Program-made: the position numbers and the translations under genes
Assembly (NCBI GenBank): GCA_963697995.1
Contig: OY969110.1
Location: 868,001 to 932,000 of the forward strand
Source of the DNA: MFD00082-c5 sp963697995
GTDB lineage: Bacteria > Chlamydiota > Chlamydiia > Chlamydiales > JAJFMB01
Direction: 5' to 3'
DNA length: 64,000 bases
The notes under the pieces: generated by a model
What the model saw: only the letters and a program-made list of their open reading frames with translations
Told to the model about the DNA's origin: nothing
The model's database searches: none
Shown: positions 52,399 through 63,290 of the stretch, piece by piece
Layout: every line of letters begins with the position of its first letter
Position numbering within the stretch: the stretch's first letter is position 1

Positions 52399-53903
52399 CT
52401 CTACTCAATATCGGTATTGGACTTGGCACGTTTATCCAAATCCTCGATTCCTCGATTGCTAATGTCGCTGTCCCGTATATTGCAGGGAATTTAAGCGTAA
52501 GCCCAGATGAGGGAACATGGGTGATCACCTCTTTTGCAGCAAGTAATGCGATCGTTTTACCTCTAACGGGGTGGCTTTCCAACTATTTTGGCTCTGTTCG
52601 CCTCTTTGTGTGGTCTGTTCTTTTATTCTCATTAGTCTCTTTTCTTTGCGGCTTGTCGACAACCCTCACCATGCTTGTTGTTTTAAGGGTGATTCAGGGG
52701 GCTGTCGCAGGCTGTCTCATCCCTTTGTCGCAAAACTTAATCGTGCAACATAACCCAAAAGATAAGCAGGGGGGAGCCCTTGGCTTTTGGGCAACTGTTG
52801 TTGTCGCAGCACCAATTTTAGGCCCCATTATTGGGGGGTATTTAACTTATGTTTATTCTTGGCCCTGGATCTTTTATATCAATGTTCCCATAGGGATTTT
52901 GGCAGCTTTTATCGTTTGGTTTTTCTTACAAGACAGGGAAAGCCCCATCGTGCGCGATCCAATCGATTGGGTGGGGCTTTTTTTACTTGCTTTAAGCGTG
53001 GGGTCTTTACAAATTATGCTGGACAAAGGGCAAGATCTCGATTGGTTCGATTCCAAGGTGATCATTGGTTTAACTTTAGTTTCTGTGATCTCGTTTTCCT
53101 ACTTTATCATTTGGAATTATTATCAAAAATACCCGATTGTCGATTTTTCCTTTTTTAAAAATAGGAATTTTACAATTGGGACCATCGCCATCACTTTGGG
53201 TTTTTTAGTCTATTTTGGAAGCACAGTGACGGTGCCCCTGTGGTTGCAAACTCAGATGGGGTACACAGCTCTTTTGGCAGGTATAGCTATTGCTCCAGTA
53301 GGGATAGCCCCGTTTCTTTTCTCAACCACTATAGGAAATAATCTCTATAGATTCGATATCAGATGGGTCATTACTCTTTGTTTTGTTATTTTATCAGCTT
53401 CCTTTTTTTATCAAGCCAACTTTACGACCGCTATCGATCTCAAGACGATCATGTTGGCTAGGCTTTTTCAAGGATTTGGAATTGCTTTGTTTTTTTTGCC
53501 TATTTTACAACTCTCTTTTGCAGATTTACCGAAAGAGAAATATGCGAGTGCTTCGGGGCTGTACCATTTTATCCGTATTTTAATAGGAAGTGGTTTTGGA
53601 ACATCCCTTTCGATTTATCTTTGGTGGCGCCGCGCCAGATTTAGCTATAGCCGGTTATCAGAACAGATCAACGATGGAAGAGAGGTCATTAATCAGTTTT
53701 ATAGACAGATGCAAGCTTTAGGGCCTCAGTTTGATAAAGATGTGATTAACGGAATTGTTGACATGCAAGTGGAAAGGGAGGCGTATATGCTCTCTACAAA
53801 CGACCTTTCGTGGCTTTCAGCTTTTGCACTCTTGTGCATCATCCCCTTCCTTTATTTCACCAAAAAAGGGGAAGCTAAAAAGGTTGAACTACCGCACGAA
53901 TAA
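52365..53903 (+). CDS. EmrB-like MFS drug/H+ antiporter (DHA2, 14 TM)
   Basis: 512 residues, about 14 hydrophobic helices. DHA2 signatures include LDSSIANVAVPYIAGNL, the loop WLSNYFGSVRLFVWS and the antiporter motif C region (LGFWATVVVAAPILGPIIGG). Proton-driven export of hydrophobic compounds through the EmrA/TolC-like partners encoded just upstream. The start ATG overlaps the adaptor gene by 34 bases. Overlaps convergently with the small gene at 53889 by 15 bases. Confidence 0.93.
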   Translation: MSKEYYKGWKLALLNIGIGLGTFIQILDSSIANVAVPYIAGNLSVSPDEGTWVITSFAASNAIVLPLTGWLSNYFGSVRLFVWSVLLFSLVSFLCGLSTTLTMLVVLRVIQGAVAGCLIPLSQNLIVQHNPKDKQGGALGFWATVVVAAPILGPIIGGYLTYVYSWPWIFYINVPIGILAAFIVWFFLQDRESPIVRDPIDWVGLFLLALSVGSLQIMLDKGQDLDWFDSKVIIGLTLVSVISFSYFIIWNYYQKYPIVDFSFFKNRNFTIGTIAITLGFLVYFGSTVTVPLWLQTQMGYTALLAGIAIAPVGIAPFLFSTTIGNNLYRFDIRWVITLCFVILSASFFYQANFTTAIDLKTIMLARLFQGFGIALFFLPILQLSFADLPKEKYASASGLYHFIRILIGSGFGTSLSIYLWWRRARFSYSRLSEQINDGREVINQFYRQMQALGPQFDKDVINGIVDMQVEREAYMLSTNDLSWLSAFALLCIIPFLYFTKKGEAKKVELPHE

Positions 53904-54137
53904 CCAGTGGTTTTGTGGCAAAGAAGGAGCTTTCTTTTCATGAAACTTAGCTGTCACCTGGTTCATTTTTTTATCAATCAGCTGTTTAAAATCGTTAAAA
54001 AGAGACTCTGTTTCGTTGGTCGATTCAGTATCTAAGTTTTCAATCATTGAAAAAAACTTATCCATTTCTTTTCTAAAACGCTCGTTTTCAAGAATAAGTT
54101 CGTGAATTTTCTTTTCTTTGTTTTGTTCGAGAAACAT
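53889..54137 (-). CDS. small coiled-coil hypothetical protein
   Basis: 82 residues from ATG 54137. Heptad-like charged helix through most of its length (KKIHELILENERFRKEMDKF; LFNDFKQLIDKKMNQVTAKF). No family recognised. Its reading frame overlaps the 3' end of the pump gene by 15 bases, but start region and composition support it as genuine. Possibly a structural or chaperone-like protein; that is speculation. Confidence 0.5.
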   Translation of the reverse strand: MFLEQNKEKKIHELILENERFRKEMDKFFSMIENLDTESTNETESLFNDFKQLIDKKMNQVTAKFHEKKAPSLPQNHWLFVR

Positions 54138-54189
54138 ATTGCCTTTAAAAAAATGTTAAATATAGGATTGTAACAAAAAAGGAATTAAA

Positions 54190-55396
54190 ATGGAAATTGA
54201 ATGTTTGGTCCCCTTCTCTAAGAGTCAGCTTTGGGTTTGGCAAAGAGAGGCGTATCTCTCTTTGGGACCGAAAGCCTGGAGTCAAGGATTTGTCCCCTCC
54301 TATATCACAAGTAATCCGTTTACTGCTAAATGGATGGCTAATTTAGTTATTTATTATTTGAAGAGTAGACCAATTAACTCAAAAGAGCCGGTCACGATTT
54401 TTGACTTAGGGGCAGGCTCAGGACGTTTTTCTTTCCTTTTTTTAAAAGAGATGAAAAAGTTAAGCGATTTTAAAATCAGATATGTGATGACAGATATTTC
54501 CGAAGAAACGATAGCCTATTGGAAAGAGCATCCTCAGTTAAAAAAATTTGATATAGAATTTATTTTATTTAGACCACGATCAGAACTCCATTCCGGTTGA
54601 AAAAAATAGCAATCCTACCATTGTTTTAGCTAATTATTTTTTTAATACCATTCCATGTGATTTATACCGGAAAATAGGGGGAGTTGTTGAGGAGGGGAAG
54701 CTGACATTAAAGGGGGACCCAAAAATGAGTCCTGCAGAAAAGATTGAGACGTGTGAAGTTTTAGAGACGTTTTGTAAAACAGAAAAGAGGTTTCCTTATT
54801 TAAACGAGGGAACATTTTTTTATCCGACGGGAGCTTTAGACGTTTTGGATTTTTTTGCTAATTGGTCGGATCAAGAGATGCTTTTGATATCTGGGGATCA
54901 AGGGGTTTCCAATCAGGAGCAGCTTCTTAATTGGAAGCCGCAAATTTGCCGTCACAAAACGTTTTCTGTTGCTGTGAACCATATGTCTCTTGCGAATTTT
55001 TTCAATGAGAAGGGGGGAGTTTCATTTTTATCAAAAGACCCTTCATTTGTTTTTGGGACCACGGTGGGGGTTTTGGGAGAGGGGTCTGAAGGGGTAAGAA
55101 AAGCTTTAGATACGGTGTGTTATTTTGAGCCAAAAGATTACTACCTTCTTGTAGAGGGGTGGAGGGGGAATTTTTCCTCATGTCTTGAGCTTTTAAAGCT
55201 TGGGGAGGGGGATCCTGTTAACGTCTACTATTTTTTTCAAACATTAAAAGAGGGGCTTAAAACAGCAACTCAAGAGGAAAAGTTTATGTTAAAGAGGGTG
55301 ATTGAAAAGGCGATGGATCACTTTTTTATTTTATCAAAAGAGGAGAGTGCGATTTTAAAGGATTTGGAAGAACTTAACGGTTCGATTCTGCACTGA
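54190..55396 (+). CDS. SAM-dependent methyltransferase, interrupted by a one-base insertion
   Basis: Full protein of about 401 residues across two frames. The AdoMet motif TIFDLGAGSGRFSFLFLKEM lies at about 73, MTDISEETIAYWK follows, then after the shift PTIVLANYFFNTIPCDLYRK (a MidA/COG1565-like post-motif). The first frame stops at 54600; reading one base out from 54571 gives FDHDQNSIPVEKNSN and continues to 55396. Removing the A at 54571 restores one frame. Start ATG 54190 has AAGGAAT upstream. Substrate unknown. Error or recent pseudogene cannot be told apart. Confidence 0.72.
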
Positions 55397-55614
55397 TTCC
55401 CCAACTTTCCCTTCCCAAACTTGCCCGTGCCCTTGCCCTTGCCCTCCTTCCTTCCCCCTAAACTTGCCCTTGCGGTTTCATATCATTTTTTCTGGATAGA
55501 TTTATGTCTAAAAAGTGAAAACTCTTATTAAACGGTTTAAGGGCTAGGACAGTGAAAGTGTCATGCCCCGAATTCTTGATTATAATTCACAAAAAATAGA
55601 AGACCTTTTACTTC
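55397..55614. other. intergenic DNA with C-rich hexamer tract
   Basis: Contains TTGCCC-type repeats (CAAACTTGCCCGTGCCCTTGCCC) at 55.40-55.47 kb, then A/T-rich DNA without a gene. Confidence 0.5.
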
Positions 55615-55752
55615 ATGAACCTATCCCACTAATGCATTCAATGGATTTTTCTACCATTTTTGAGAGCAACTTAAAAAGTTAGTCGAAAAAGTGGAGGAAA
55701 AATTGGCCAAAAAGGGTGAAAAGGCATGAATTGATTAGTGGGATAGGTTCAT
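55615..55752. mobile_element. MITE-like element, family III (138 bp)
   Basis: ATGAACCTATCCCACTAAT at 55615-55633 is exactly repeated in inverse orientation at 55734-55752. No coding content. Only one copy in this window. Confidence 0.65.
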
Positions 55753-55781
55753 AATTGGCTTAAAAATTTTCAACGTTAACT

Positions 55782-55987
55782 TTTAAACCGCGAAGCGGTT
55801 GCCGGAAGGGGTTTCCCCACTTAGATGAAATCATTACAATTGATCAAGATGATTCGATATTATAGTTTGTTCTTCGATGTTTACAACTTAAAGCATCTTT
55901 AAAGGGGGAACCCCTGCGCGGTTCCCCCTTTACCCCCTCCGGCAACCGCTTCGCGGTTTTTAATACATGGTCTCGTTTGACGCTTAC
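55782..55987. repeat. palindromic repeat element, family IV, copy 2 (single internal block)
   Basis: Right arm identical in layout to copy 1 (CCCCTCCGGCAACCGC, TCGTTTGACGCTTAC); left arm shortened and diverged (ACCGCGAAGCGGTTGCCGGA). One internal block, inverted relative to copy 1. Confidence 0.78.
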
Positions 55988-56118
55988 CGTGCAAGGGCAA
56001 GTTTGGGAAAAAGGGAGGGCACGGGCAAGTTTGGGAAGGGCAACGGCAGGGAGGGGGGAAGCCTAACCCTTTTTTTGTCTTTTATGTTTAATCGCTCTGA
56101 GGTTTCGAAAAAACTTAA

Positions 56119-58924
56119 CTATTTAATATGAGTATACTCAAAGGGATTATCGATCACTCCTTTTAAAACAGAGGCTAAACGTCTTTTGTTTTGTCTTCCT
56201 AAAGCCGACTTAGCAAGTTTGACAAACTCTTCATACGTCAGCTCTTTTAAAGCTTCGATCTCTTCGGCATTCTTTTCAAATCGCTCTTCCTCTTTAAAAG
56301 CTAGCTTGTGTAAAACAAATCCTAGCTGGCTCATATTCTTAGGGGGCGCCTTCAATAGGGTGATCTCTGAGTGTTTTAAGGCTTCAAACCGCTCTTCAGG
56401 AATAGATGCTGTCGTCAGTTCCTGTAAAAACTCCTCTAAAAAGAGCTCAAAGCGGTAGAGTAAATCGTTTGGCTCGTGAGTATTTGATTGAACAAGAAAA
56501 AGATTGAATAGGTGTTTGTCTAAGCACTCATCAGCTGATTGGACGATGTAGCCCGTTTGTTGTTTTGTTCGAAGAGTTGAGAAAAATGGCTCTTTTAATC
56601 CTTGCATTAGGATCGTCTGAGCTGCCCTAGCTTTAGGGGAGTAGCCCTCTTCGATGCAAAGAATCAGGGCATGACCCATCGTTTTAGAGGTGGTTTGAGC
56701 AAGCGAAGGTGTTTGGGGAAGCGATTGAATCACCTCTTTTTCCCTCTCCTGGTAGGGAGCCTCGCTAAACGTTTTGAGTAAAATGTTAGCAAATTGGAGG
56801 GCACTCTCTTCGTTAAAGTTGCCAAAAAGCATCCCTTCGAGGTACGTCTCCTTAAAGAGGGAGTCGACAAACTCTTTGTATTTTTTAAGGCTTAATGTTT
56901 TTAAAGCGCGTACTTTCTCCTGGTTTTGTACGAAATCTTTAAACAGAGTTTTCTTTAACAGCTCCACACATTGCGTCAAAGGGGGTTCTTTTTTAAAGTT
57001 TTGATATTCGCGCAAAATTGAGTTTTTATAGATCTGAAATTTTTCTTGAGAAGGAGCCCCTTTTGTCACCTCTTCTAAAATATCCTTGAGAAGAAGAGGC
57101 GCTTTATCGCTTAATCCTTCGATAGTAAGGCGTATCCCATTGTGTTGTCTTGTCATAAGAAAATCTAAATCGGCAGCATTTGCAGAGGATTTAATTCTTT
57201 GCAGCTTTTCGGTGACGTGTTTGACAAAAAGATCACCCATCACTAGTTTTTCAGGGGTTGTAGCTACGATAAGAGGTGTTTTAATATCAATGATCGAATG
57301 GATTTTTGGCAGGAAGTAGTGGGTGTCTTGGGAGAAGAAAAATTTACCAAATGCATTGTCGATTAAAATTTTAGGCTTAAGGAAGGCCTCCGATTCCACT
57401 TCGTTGAAGAGGGAAAAGTTTTGAGAGATATAGTGATTCTTGTTAGGAAAATGGATATGAGGATGCTTTTTAACATTTTCTAGATTCAACAGATCCGCTT
57501 CTTCTATTTTTTGCACCGTGTAAGCACATCCCATCCACTGCTCTTCCCTGTCAGCTGTAAGTCCCAAATCTTTAAGAGGGGCTTTGATCTCAAATCGGGC
57601 CTCTCTTGGTTTAAGGGCCTCCGCAAGAGCTTTAACTTCTTCTGGTCGTATCTCTTTTACGAGCATTGTTTCTTCTGGATAAGTTGAAAGGCTACTTTCT
57701 TGCAAAAGGTAGTGAGCATGGGTCATCAGCTCAGCAAATACAGGCATTTTTTGCTGGTACTGATAGTTTAATCGCTCATTTTGATGCATTTCTTCAAACA
57801 AAAATGAGGGGGGTGTTTCTGTTTTTAAAAGGTAAAGAGCCTGAAACACTCTTTCGTACACCTCTTTTAAGTTTTTTAATCCTTGGGGGGTCAAATCGAT
57901 ATCGATGACAAAAAAAACATTATCCTTTGAAAGGCGCATAGCTCCACAAGAGAGCGTTTCAGCAAGGTGCTCCTCTCTTAAGGTGGCAATCAAACTGCCC
58001 TCCCCTTCGTGCCCTAATAGGTAGGATAAAATTCTCTCAGGCTTGCTTCTTTTTAAAGAAACAAAAGAGGCAGGAAGTTCGAAAATGATGTTTAACGAGT
58101 GTTGTTGTTTAATCGGTTCAATGGCTACCAAATGCCCTTCGTATTGAAAGGTTTTACCAAGAGGAGATTTAGGTTTTTGAGGAACTGTTTTAATTTTAGA
58201 AAATAATTTGTCGGTTAAGGGAATAAGTTCGCTTAAAGGTTGGTTTGAAAGAACAACCACTTTCATGAGATCTGCGCTATAAGACTCTTCCCAAAAAGTT
58301 TTAAGCTCCTCTTGCGTGATGTGGCTTAAAGTTTTGCTGTTTCCTATGCTAAATTGTCTAAAGGGGTGGTTTGGATTTGAAAGCTCTTTTTCGATGTAGT
58401 GTTGTCTAAACTGATCATCCTCAACATTCTTAGCAAATTCCTGGTCGATTGCTTTAAGTTCCCTTTTAACTCCCGAGGGGTTAAAAAGAGGTTCTTTAAA
58501 GAAGCTTGAAAACCGGTCTAGCCCTTCTGTAAAAAGTTCATTTTTTATCGAAAAGACATAGCAGGTGGCATCAGGGGCAGTGTAGGCATTGGTTTGCCCT
58601 CCTCCCTCTGAGATAAACTTTTGAAAACCTGCCTCTTCAGGGTAGGTTTTCGTGCCAAGAAAGAGCATGTGTTCTAAGAAATGAGCGAGGCCCGGGATCT
58701 CTTTTGGTTCGTCGAAGCTTCCCACCGAGACCCCAAGCATTGCGCCTGAAAAATCAGTTTTTGGGTCTGAGATCACAAGGGCTTCAAGGCCATTTTCAAG
58801 CCTAATTCTTGCCATCTCTCTTTTAGCAAGAGAAGGTGTTAACACTTTTAAGTTCGAGCTTCTCTTCGAGATGCTCAAGTGCGAAAAGAGGAGTGAAGAA
58901 AATAAATACGATTAACCATTTCAC
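56119..58924 (-). CDS. M16 insulinase/pitrilysin-like zinc peptidase, frameshifted near the N-terminus
   Basis: Main frame 919 codons from 58878 backward to 56119. Inverted zinc motif GLAHFLEHMLFLG with downstream Glu (ELKAIDQEFAK); the second half is the inactive M16 domain, giving insulysin-like architecture. No good start exists in that frame. In the neighbouring frame a GTG at 58924, overlapping the plsB stop (GTGA), encodes a signal peptide MKWLIVFIFFTPLFA followed by LEHLEEKLELK, which joins KVLTPSLAK if one base of the A-run at 58846-58849 is removed. So the gene is probably periplasmic and complete but for a one-base error. It degrades peptides. Confidence 0.88.
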
Positions 58925-59887
58925 GTGTGTAGAGTCTCCAAAATTTTTTGATACCCATTTTTGACAAGGCAGAAGATACTCTCAGCCCTTTTTTGGCGCA
59001 ATTCTTTTTTATTCCCTTCCGTTTGGATATCGATCTCATCGCCAAAGTTTATGTGAACGGAAGTTGTTTGAGTCAGGCGTATTTCACCAAGATCAGTCTC
59101 GACACTTTGAGGAGGAGGTAATAGATCGTACGTAAGAAGGGAAAGAGGGTAGAAGTGAGTTTTTTTCCCCTCTTTCCCCATTAAGATCATGATCTCTAAG
59201 CTTTGAGGATCAAAGGGAGCAAGTTCTACCTCTCCTAAATCATTTTTTCGATCTCTTCCCCCACTAGGGGCGACAAAAATGCATTTTCCCCCTTCTTGCA
59301 AAAGCTCTTTTAATTTTTTCATCGTGCGCATGTTGTGAAGAAGTTTTTCCGATTTCTCTTCAGGCGGTGTCTCGATGTATTTTTTTGAATAAATACAAAG
59401 AAGATTACAACCGCGGCTAAAGGGAATGGCTAAGGGGTCTTGAGTCACTCTGTGGCCTGCCACATAGATGATCGATTCGGAAAATTCCTTGTAATCCTGC
59501 TCAAGCAAAAGACTGATAGCTTGAGGATCAGGTTCTGTTTGGTGGTTTGCAAATAGGATCACATTCTCCCGGGCCTTTACTTGCGCCACGAGTTTTTTTA
59601 AATTGTTTTTTCCCAAAATAGTTGAGTTTTTTAAATCGATTAAGGGCCTTAAAAACTCTTTTCCAAAAGTGGTGTAGGAGGGCTCTTTTTCGTGAAATGG
59701 CTCAAACGCCTTGGGGGAGGCCACTTCCTTCTCGACAAGCTTTAAGAAGAGTAAAAGCTTTTCCTCGATCATCCTTAAGTGAAATTTTGTCTTTAAGAGC
59801 TTCTTTAAAGCTTTCCCCAAACACTCTTAAGTTGTCGATCATTTTATCTGGAAGCTGGGCATCACCTAGCGCCTTCAAAAAACTCAT
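58921..59887 (-). CDS. plsB: glycerol-3-phosphate acyltransferase, plant-plastid-like, frameshifted near the N-terminus
   Basis: NHQTEPDPQAISLLL and VAPSGGRDRKNDLG are the substrate-binding motifs of soluble plastid-type GPAT, the form used in chlamydiae; it transfers an acyl group to sn-glycerol-3-phosphate, the first phospholipid step. The ATG at 59887 overlaps the rng stop (ATGA) and encodes MSFLKALGDAQLPDKMID... up to FTLL; from there the product continues in the next frame (KLVEKEVASPKAF). Dropping one A of AAA near 59741-59743 gives a single 321-residue protein. Being essential, the shift looks like a sequence error. Confidence 0.9.
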
Positions 59888-61422
59888 ACTAAGAGAAGTT
59901 CCTCAGTGATTGAAGAGTAAAATTCAAAGTGGTTTAAATGGAGCCTGTCGTCAGTTTCAAATGAGAGAGCTGCATTCATTTCTTGAGCGATTTCTATTAA
60001 ATACGCTTTGTCTAGTTTTTCTAAATAGCTCATCAATTGAGGGTGAGTGACTAGCTTTAAGCCAAACTGTTGGCTTAAATTGATCGTCTTTTTTAAAGCC
60101 CTTTCAATTTCGATGCTTGTGCTCTCAAACGTTTTAACCATTCCAGAGCCCTGGCAGTAGGGGCACTCGGTGAAAATGGTCTGTATAAGAGAGCCTCGGT
60201 TCCGCTGTCTTGTCATTTCGACAAGTCCGAATTCACTCATTCCCAAAATGGTGCATTTTGCCGAGTCGTCTTTCATGCAATCTTTAAGACGCTCAAGAAC
60301 GCGCCTTTGGTTTCTTTTTGATCGCATATCGATAAAGTCGCAGATGATGAGTCCTCCGATATTGCGCAAACGAAGTTGCCTTCCAATCTCTTCGGCGGCC
60401 TCTAAGTTGATCCGAACGAGCGACTCTTCGACATCACCTGCATTTTTAGAGCTTCTTCCTGAGTTGACGTCGATCGTGTACATCGCTTCAGTTCTTTCAA
60501 AGAAGAGATAACCTCCTGAAGGGAGCCAGATTTTTCGTCTAAGTGTTTTCTCGATCTCTTTTTCGACGTTAAATCGTTCGAAGATCGGGAGCTTATCCCT
60601 GTAGTATTCAATTCTTAAAGGGTGCTCTGCGCTGTAGCGCTTAAACATGTTTTTTAAATTTTGATAAGTCTGATAGTCGTCTACAAGTAATCTGTCGCAT
60701 TGTTTGTCGATCGCTGAGATAAGAGCTCTTTTAATAAGATCTGATTCTGCAAAAAGGAGGGTTGGCTCTTGCGATTTGTGGAAGTTTTCGACGATTTGTT
60801 CCCATGTTTTGAGAAGGTCGTTGGCCTCCTCGATGATTTGCTCAGCTGTTGCAAAGCAGCTTGAAGTGCGGCAAATGAGCCCCATATCTTTTGGCATCTC
60901 GAACGAGCGGATCAGTTTTTTTAGCTTTTCTCTTGCATTCCGATCCTCGATTTTTCTTGAAACACCTCTGTGTGTCGAGTTTGGAAGCAAAACGAGGTAT
61001 CTTCCGGCGACTGAGATATTTGAAGTTAGCCGTGCCCCTTTTGTACCAATCGGCTCTTTGACCACTTGTACGAGAACGGGTTGATCAGGTTTTAAAACCT
61101 CTTCGATATCGAGATTTTTTTTGTTTTTCTCATCAATTGTCGAGATGTCGTAGTCAAGCTCGAAGTCGAGGTTGTAGAGAAGCTCAAATTTCTTTGTGTT
61201 TTCTAAGATATCGGAAATATGGATAAAGCCGTTTTCCCCTTCGCTAATATCGATGAAAGCCGATTGAATATTGTGGAGAATATTGGTGACTCGACCTCTA
61301 TAGATGTTTCCGGTCAGTTGTCGCTCTTTTTTTCTTTCAACTGTTAAGTCAAAAAGTTGCCCGTTTTTTAGTTTTGCGACCCGGATCTCTTTTGATTCGA
61401 CATTTATAAGAATTTCTTGCAT
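59884..61422 (-). CDS. rng: ribonuclease G/E family endoribonuclease
   Basis: 512 residues from ATG 61422. S1-type RNA-binding region IYRGRVTNILHNIQSAFIDI, the DNase I-like catalytic core with metal-binding Asp in TIDVNSGRS and CDFIDMRSKRNQ, and Zn-link ECPYCQGSGM. Lacks the long C-terminal scaffold of E. coli RNase E, so RNase G-like. Matures rRNA and degrades mRNA. First gene of rng-plsB-M16 peptidase operon, joined by 4-base overlaps; the same gene order is known in C. trachomatis. Confidence 0.95.
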   Translation of the reverse strand: MQEILINVESKEIRVAKLKNGQLFDLTVERKKERQLTGNIYRGRVTNILHNIQSAFIDISEGENGFIHISDILENTKKFELLYNLDFELDYDISTIDEKNKKNLDIEEVLKPDQPVLVQVVKEPIGTKGARLTSNISVAGRYLVLLPNSTHRGVSRKIEDRNAREKLKKLIRSFEMPKDMGLICRTSSCFATAEQIIEEANDLLKTWEQIVENFHKSQEPTLLFAESDLIKRALISAIDKQCDRLLVDDYQTYQNLKNMFKRYSAEHPLRIEYYRDKLPIFERFNVEKEIEKTLRRKIWLPSGGYLFFERTEAMYTIDVNSGRSSKNAGDVEESLVRINLEAAEEIGRQLRLRNIGGLIICDFIDMRSKRNQRRVLERLKDCMKDDSAKCTILGMSEFGLVEMTRQRNRGSLIQTIFTECPYCQGSGMVKTFESTSIEIERALKKTINLSQQFGLKLVTHPQLMSYLEKLDKAYLIEIAQEMNAALSFETDDRLHLNHFEFYSSITEELLLV

Positions 61423-61517
61423 TCAATGGTCTCTTATTTTTCAGAAAACGGTAGTATAATCTAAATGGGGTGATCTACGCTAGATTTATTTTAAGAAAGT
61501 TTAAGTTATTCTTTTTG

Positions 61518-62321
61518 TTAAGTCAATATTTTACTTAAAACCTCTTTTGCCTCTTTTGTGTAGATTCCGCTTAAGTGCATTCCTGGTACGACAAACGCGC
61601 TCTCTTGTCTTGCGATCATCGATTCTTGTGAGGCGTTCCAATCATCTTTTGGGACGATTTGGTAAAGGGGGCGGTTTGGGCAATTTGTGATACCTTCTGA
61701 GATCTTATCGACAATATCCATTAAAGCTTTTTCTTTACAATCCTCTGGTTTTGGGGCACGAATTCGTCCAGCGAGAGTCACCACTTTATCGAGATTATTG
61801 TTTTTCTCTACAAAATGGGTATGAGCTAAAAGAATCGCTCCTTTTGAGTGACCAACGCCCGTTAGCGCGCTACTAGATATAGTTTTTATTTTAGAGATCG
61901 TTTCCTCGACGAGTTGGATGTGAAGATCAAACTGTTTATTATTTTGGCAGCTGGGGATGTAGAGACTAAAAACATTTTTATCAGTTTTTTTTGCGATGTC
62001 AATTAAGGGAAGTAAGGAGAAGGGGTGAGAAAAATCGCCGTGACAAAAAAGAATACTTTCTTTTTCTTTGTTTGTTTTGCCGTGAATGTAAAGGGTGGCA
62101 ACTTTTGTGACTTTATCTGCCGTTTTTGATACTTTTTCAGATTTTATTGTTTTTAAGAGGTAAACTCTTGTGATGAAACAAAAAAGGGAGGGAACGACAT
62201 ATCTTATGGTGGCAATCGCCTCAAAAAAAACAATTTTTAGTGGTTTTACCACTTTTTGTATTTTAGGATAACATGTGGTAGCGGAAGGGGTATTTGTTGC
62301 GGGAATAGTTGTTGAGCTCAA
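61518..62321 (-). CDS. alpha/beta-hydrolase-like protein with N-terminal membrane segment
   Basis: 267 residues from TTG 62321 (GAGG nine bases upstream; no usable ATG follows). A hydrophobic stretch at 28-55 (IVFFEAIATIRYVVPSLFCF) suggests membrane attachment. Nucleophile elbow GVGHSKGAIL with Ser in GHSKG near residue 160; later VPKDDWNA and GMHLSG supply likely acid and base. LFCHGDFSHPFSLLPLI is the oxyanion region. Substrate unknown; could be a lipase-like or effector-like hydrolase. Divergent from yceD. Confidence 0.7.
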   Translation of the reverse strand: MSSTTIPATNTPSATTCYPKIQKVVKPLKIVFFEAIATIRYVVPSLFCFITRVYLLKTIKSEKVSKTADKVTKVATLYIHGKTNKEKESILFCHGDFSHPFSLLPLIDIAKKTDKNVFSLYIPSCQNNKQFDLHIQLVEETISKIKTISSSALTGVGHSKGAILLAHTHFVEKNNNLDKVVTLAGRIRAPKPEDCKEKALMDIVDKISEGITNCPNRPLYQIVPKDDWNASQESMIARQESAFVVPGMHLSGIYTKEAKEVLSKILT

Positions 62322-62451
62322 TTTATTTTACCTCTCTTTAGGGAGCAGGATGTTACGTATTTGCTAAGTTTTTGTCAACAGGGCGACTTTCTGACTAAAT
62401 TTAGGGTTGAATTAATAGAGGGGTTTCGCTTAAGATAGTTCCCAAGTTGAG

Positions 62452-62946
62452 ATGATGGATAAAGAGATGGCCCCTGTTACAGATTTATTTAAACTTTATA
62501 TCGATCAGTTAAGACAGGGAAAAACGGCTCATATTGACGAAAAGGTCTCCCCTGAACTGGTAGAGCTTCCTGTCGAGGAAGATTTAGCTTTTCACGATCC
62601 GATCGAATTAAAGGTTGAAGCGTACGTTGCTGACCAAGAGCTTGTGATTGATATGTCGGCATCAACCAAGGCGACTATACCTTGCTTGATTTGCAATGAG
62701 CCGCAAGAAGTTGAAGTGTGCTTAGAGGACCTTTATTTTGCCGAACCTTTAAGTGAGATCAAGGGAGCCGTTTACGATTTTAAACCTCTTTTGAGAGATT
62801 CCCTTCTTTTAGAAGTTCCCCATTTTATCGAATGTTCTGGGGGAAATTGTAAAAGTCGGGCTGAATTAGAAAAATATTTTAAAAAACCGGAAGCGGAAAA
62901 GGAAGAGAAACCTGAATCCTACCGCCCCTTTGCAGATTTAGATTAA
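62452..62946 (+). CDS. YceD/DUF177 family protein
   Basis: 164 residues. The family partner of ribosomal protein L32: strand-rich ELKVEAYVADQELVIDMSAS, Cys motif TIPCLICNEPQEVEV and C-terminal LEVPHFIECSGGNCKSR. In bacteria and plastids it is linked to 23S rRNA accumulation. Followed by rpmF 13 bases downstream with its own AAGGAG, the standard yceD-rpmF pair. Two starts three bases apart (62452, 62455). Confidence 0.9.
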   Translation: MMDKEMAPVTDLFKLYIDQLRQGKTAHIDEKVSPELVELPVEEDLAFHDPIELKVEAYVADQELVIDMSASTKATIPCLICNEPQEVEVCLEDLYFAEPLSEIKGAVYDFKPLLRDSLLLEVPHFIECSGGNCKSRAELEKYFKKPEAEKEEKPESYRPFADLD

Positions 62947-62959
62947 GGAGATAAACCTC

Positions 62960-63136
62960 ATGGCAGTTCCACGTAATCGTACGTCAAATGCTCGTAAAAA
63001 CTCACGTAGATCCCACATGGCGCTTCAACCACGCCAACTAGCTACGTGTTCTTGTGGAAAAGCGCGCCTTCCCCATTCGATGTGTACCTCTTGCGGTACT
63101 TACAACGGGAAGACCATCGTCGCTAAGAACGACTAG
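62960..63136 (+). CDS. rpmF: 50S ribosomal protein L32
   Basis: 58 residues, MAVPRNRTSNARKNSRRSHM at the start and a CxC...CxxC zinc motif (ATCSCGKARL, MCTSCGTYNG) at the C-terminal half. AAGGAG nine bases before the ATG. Directly follows yceD. In C. trachomatis plsX follows rpmF; here a terminator and repeats follow instead. Confidence 0.97.
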   Translation: MAVPRNRTSNARKNSRRSHMALQPRQLATCSCGKARLPHSMCTSCGTYNGKTIVAKND

Positions 63137-63167
63137 TTTTGGGTATTAGTGTCCAAATGATCAGCTT

Positions 63168-63222
63168 TTAAAAGCGGAGGCAAGCTTGCTAAAAAGCAAG
63201 TTAAGTCCCGCTTTTTCTTTTT
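63168..63222 (+). terminator. intrinsic terminator after rpmF
   Basis: AAAAGCGG...CCGCTTTTT stem with inner GCTTGC/GCAAG pairing and a following T-rich run. Confidence 0.75.
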
Positions 63223-63290
63223 TATTCTTCAAATATGACCCTTATTTCAAATGAGACATTTGGAGTTGGGCCGATAAGTTTAGAAAAATG

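Noticed and set aside
58878..58878. TTG 58878 as true start of the M16 peptidase
   Set aside because: A signal peptide in the adjacent frame, with GTGA overlap to plsB, fits far better.
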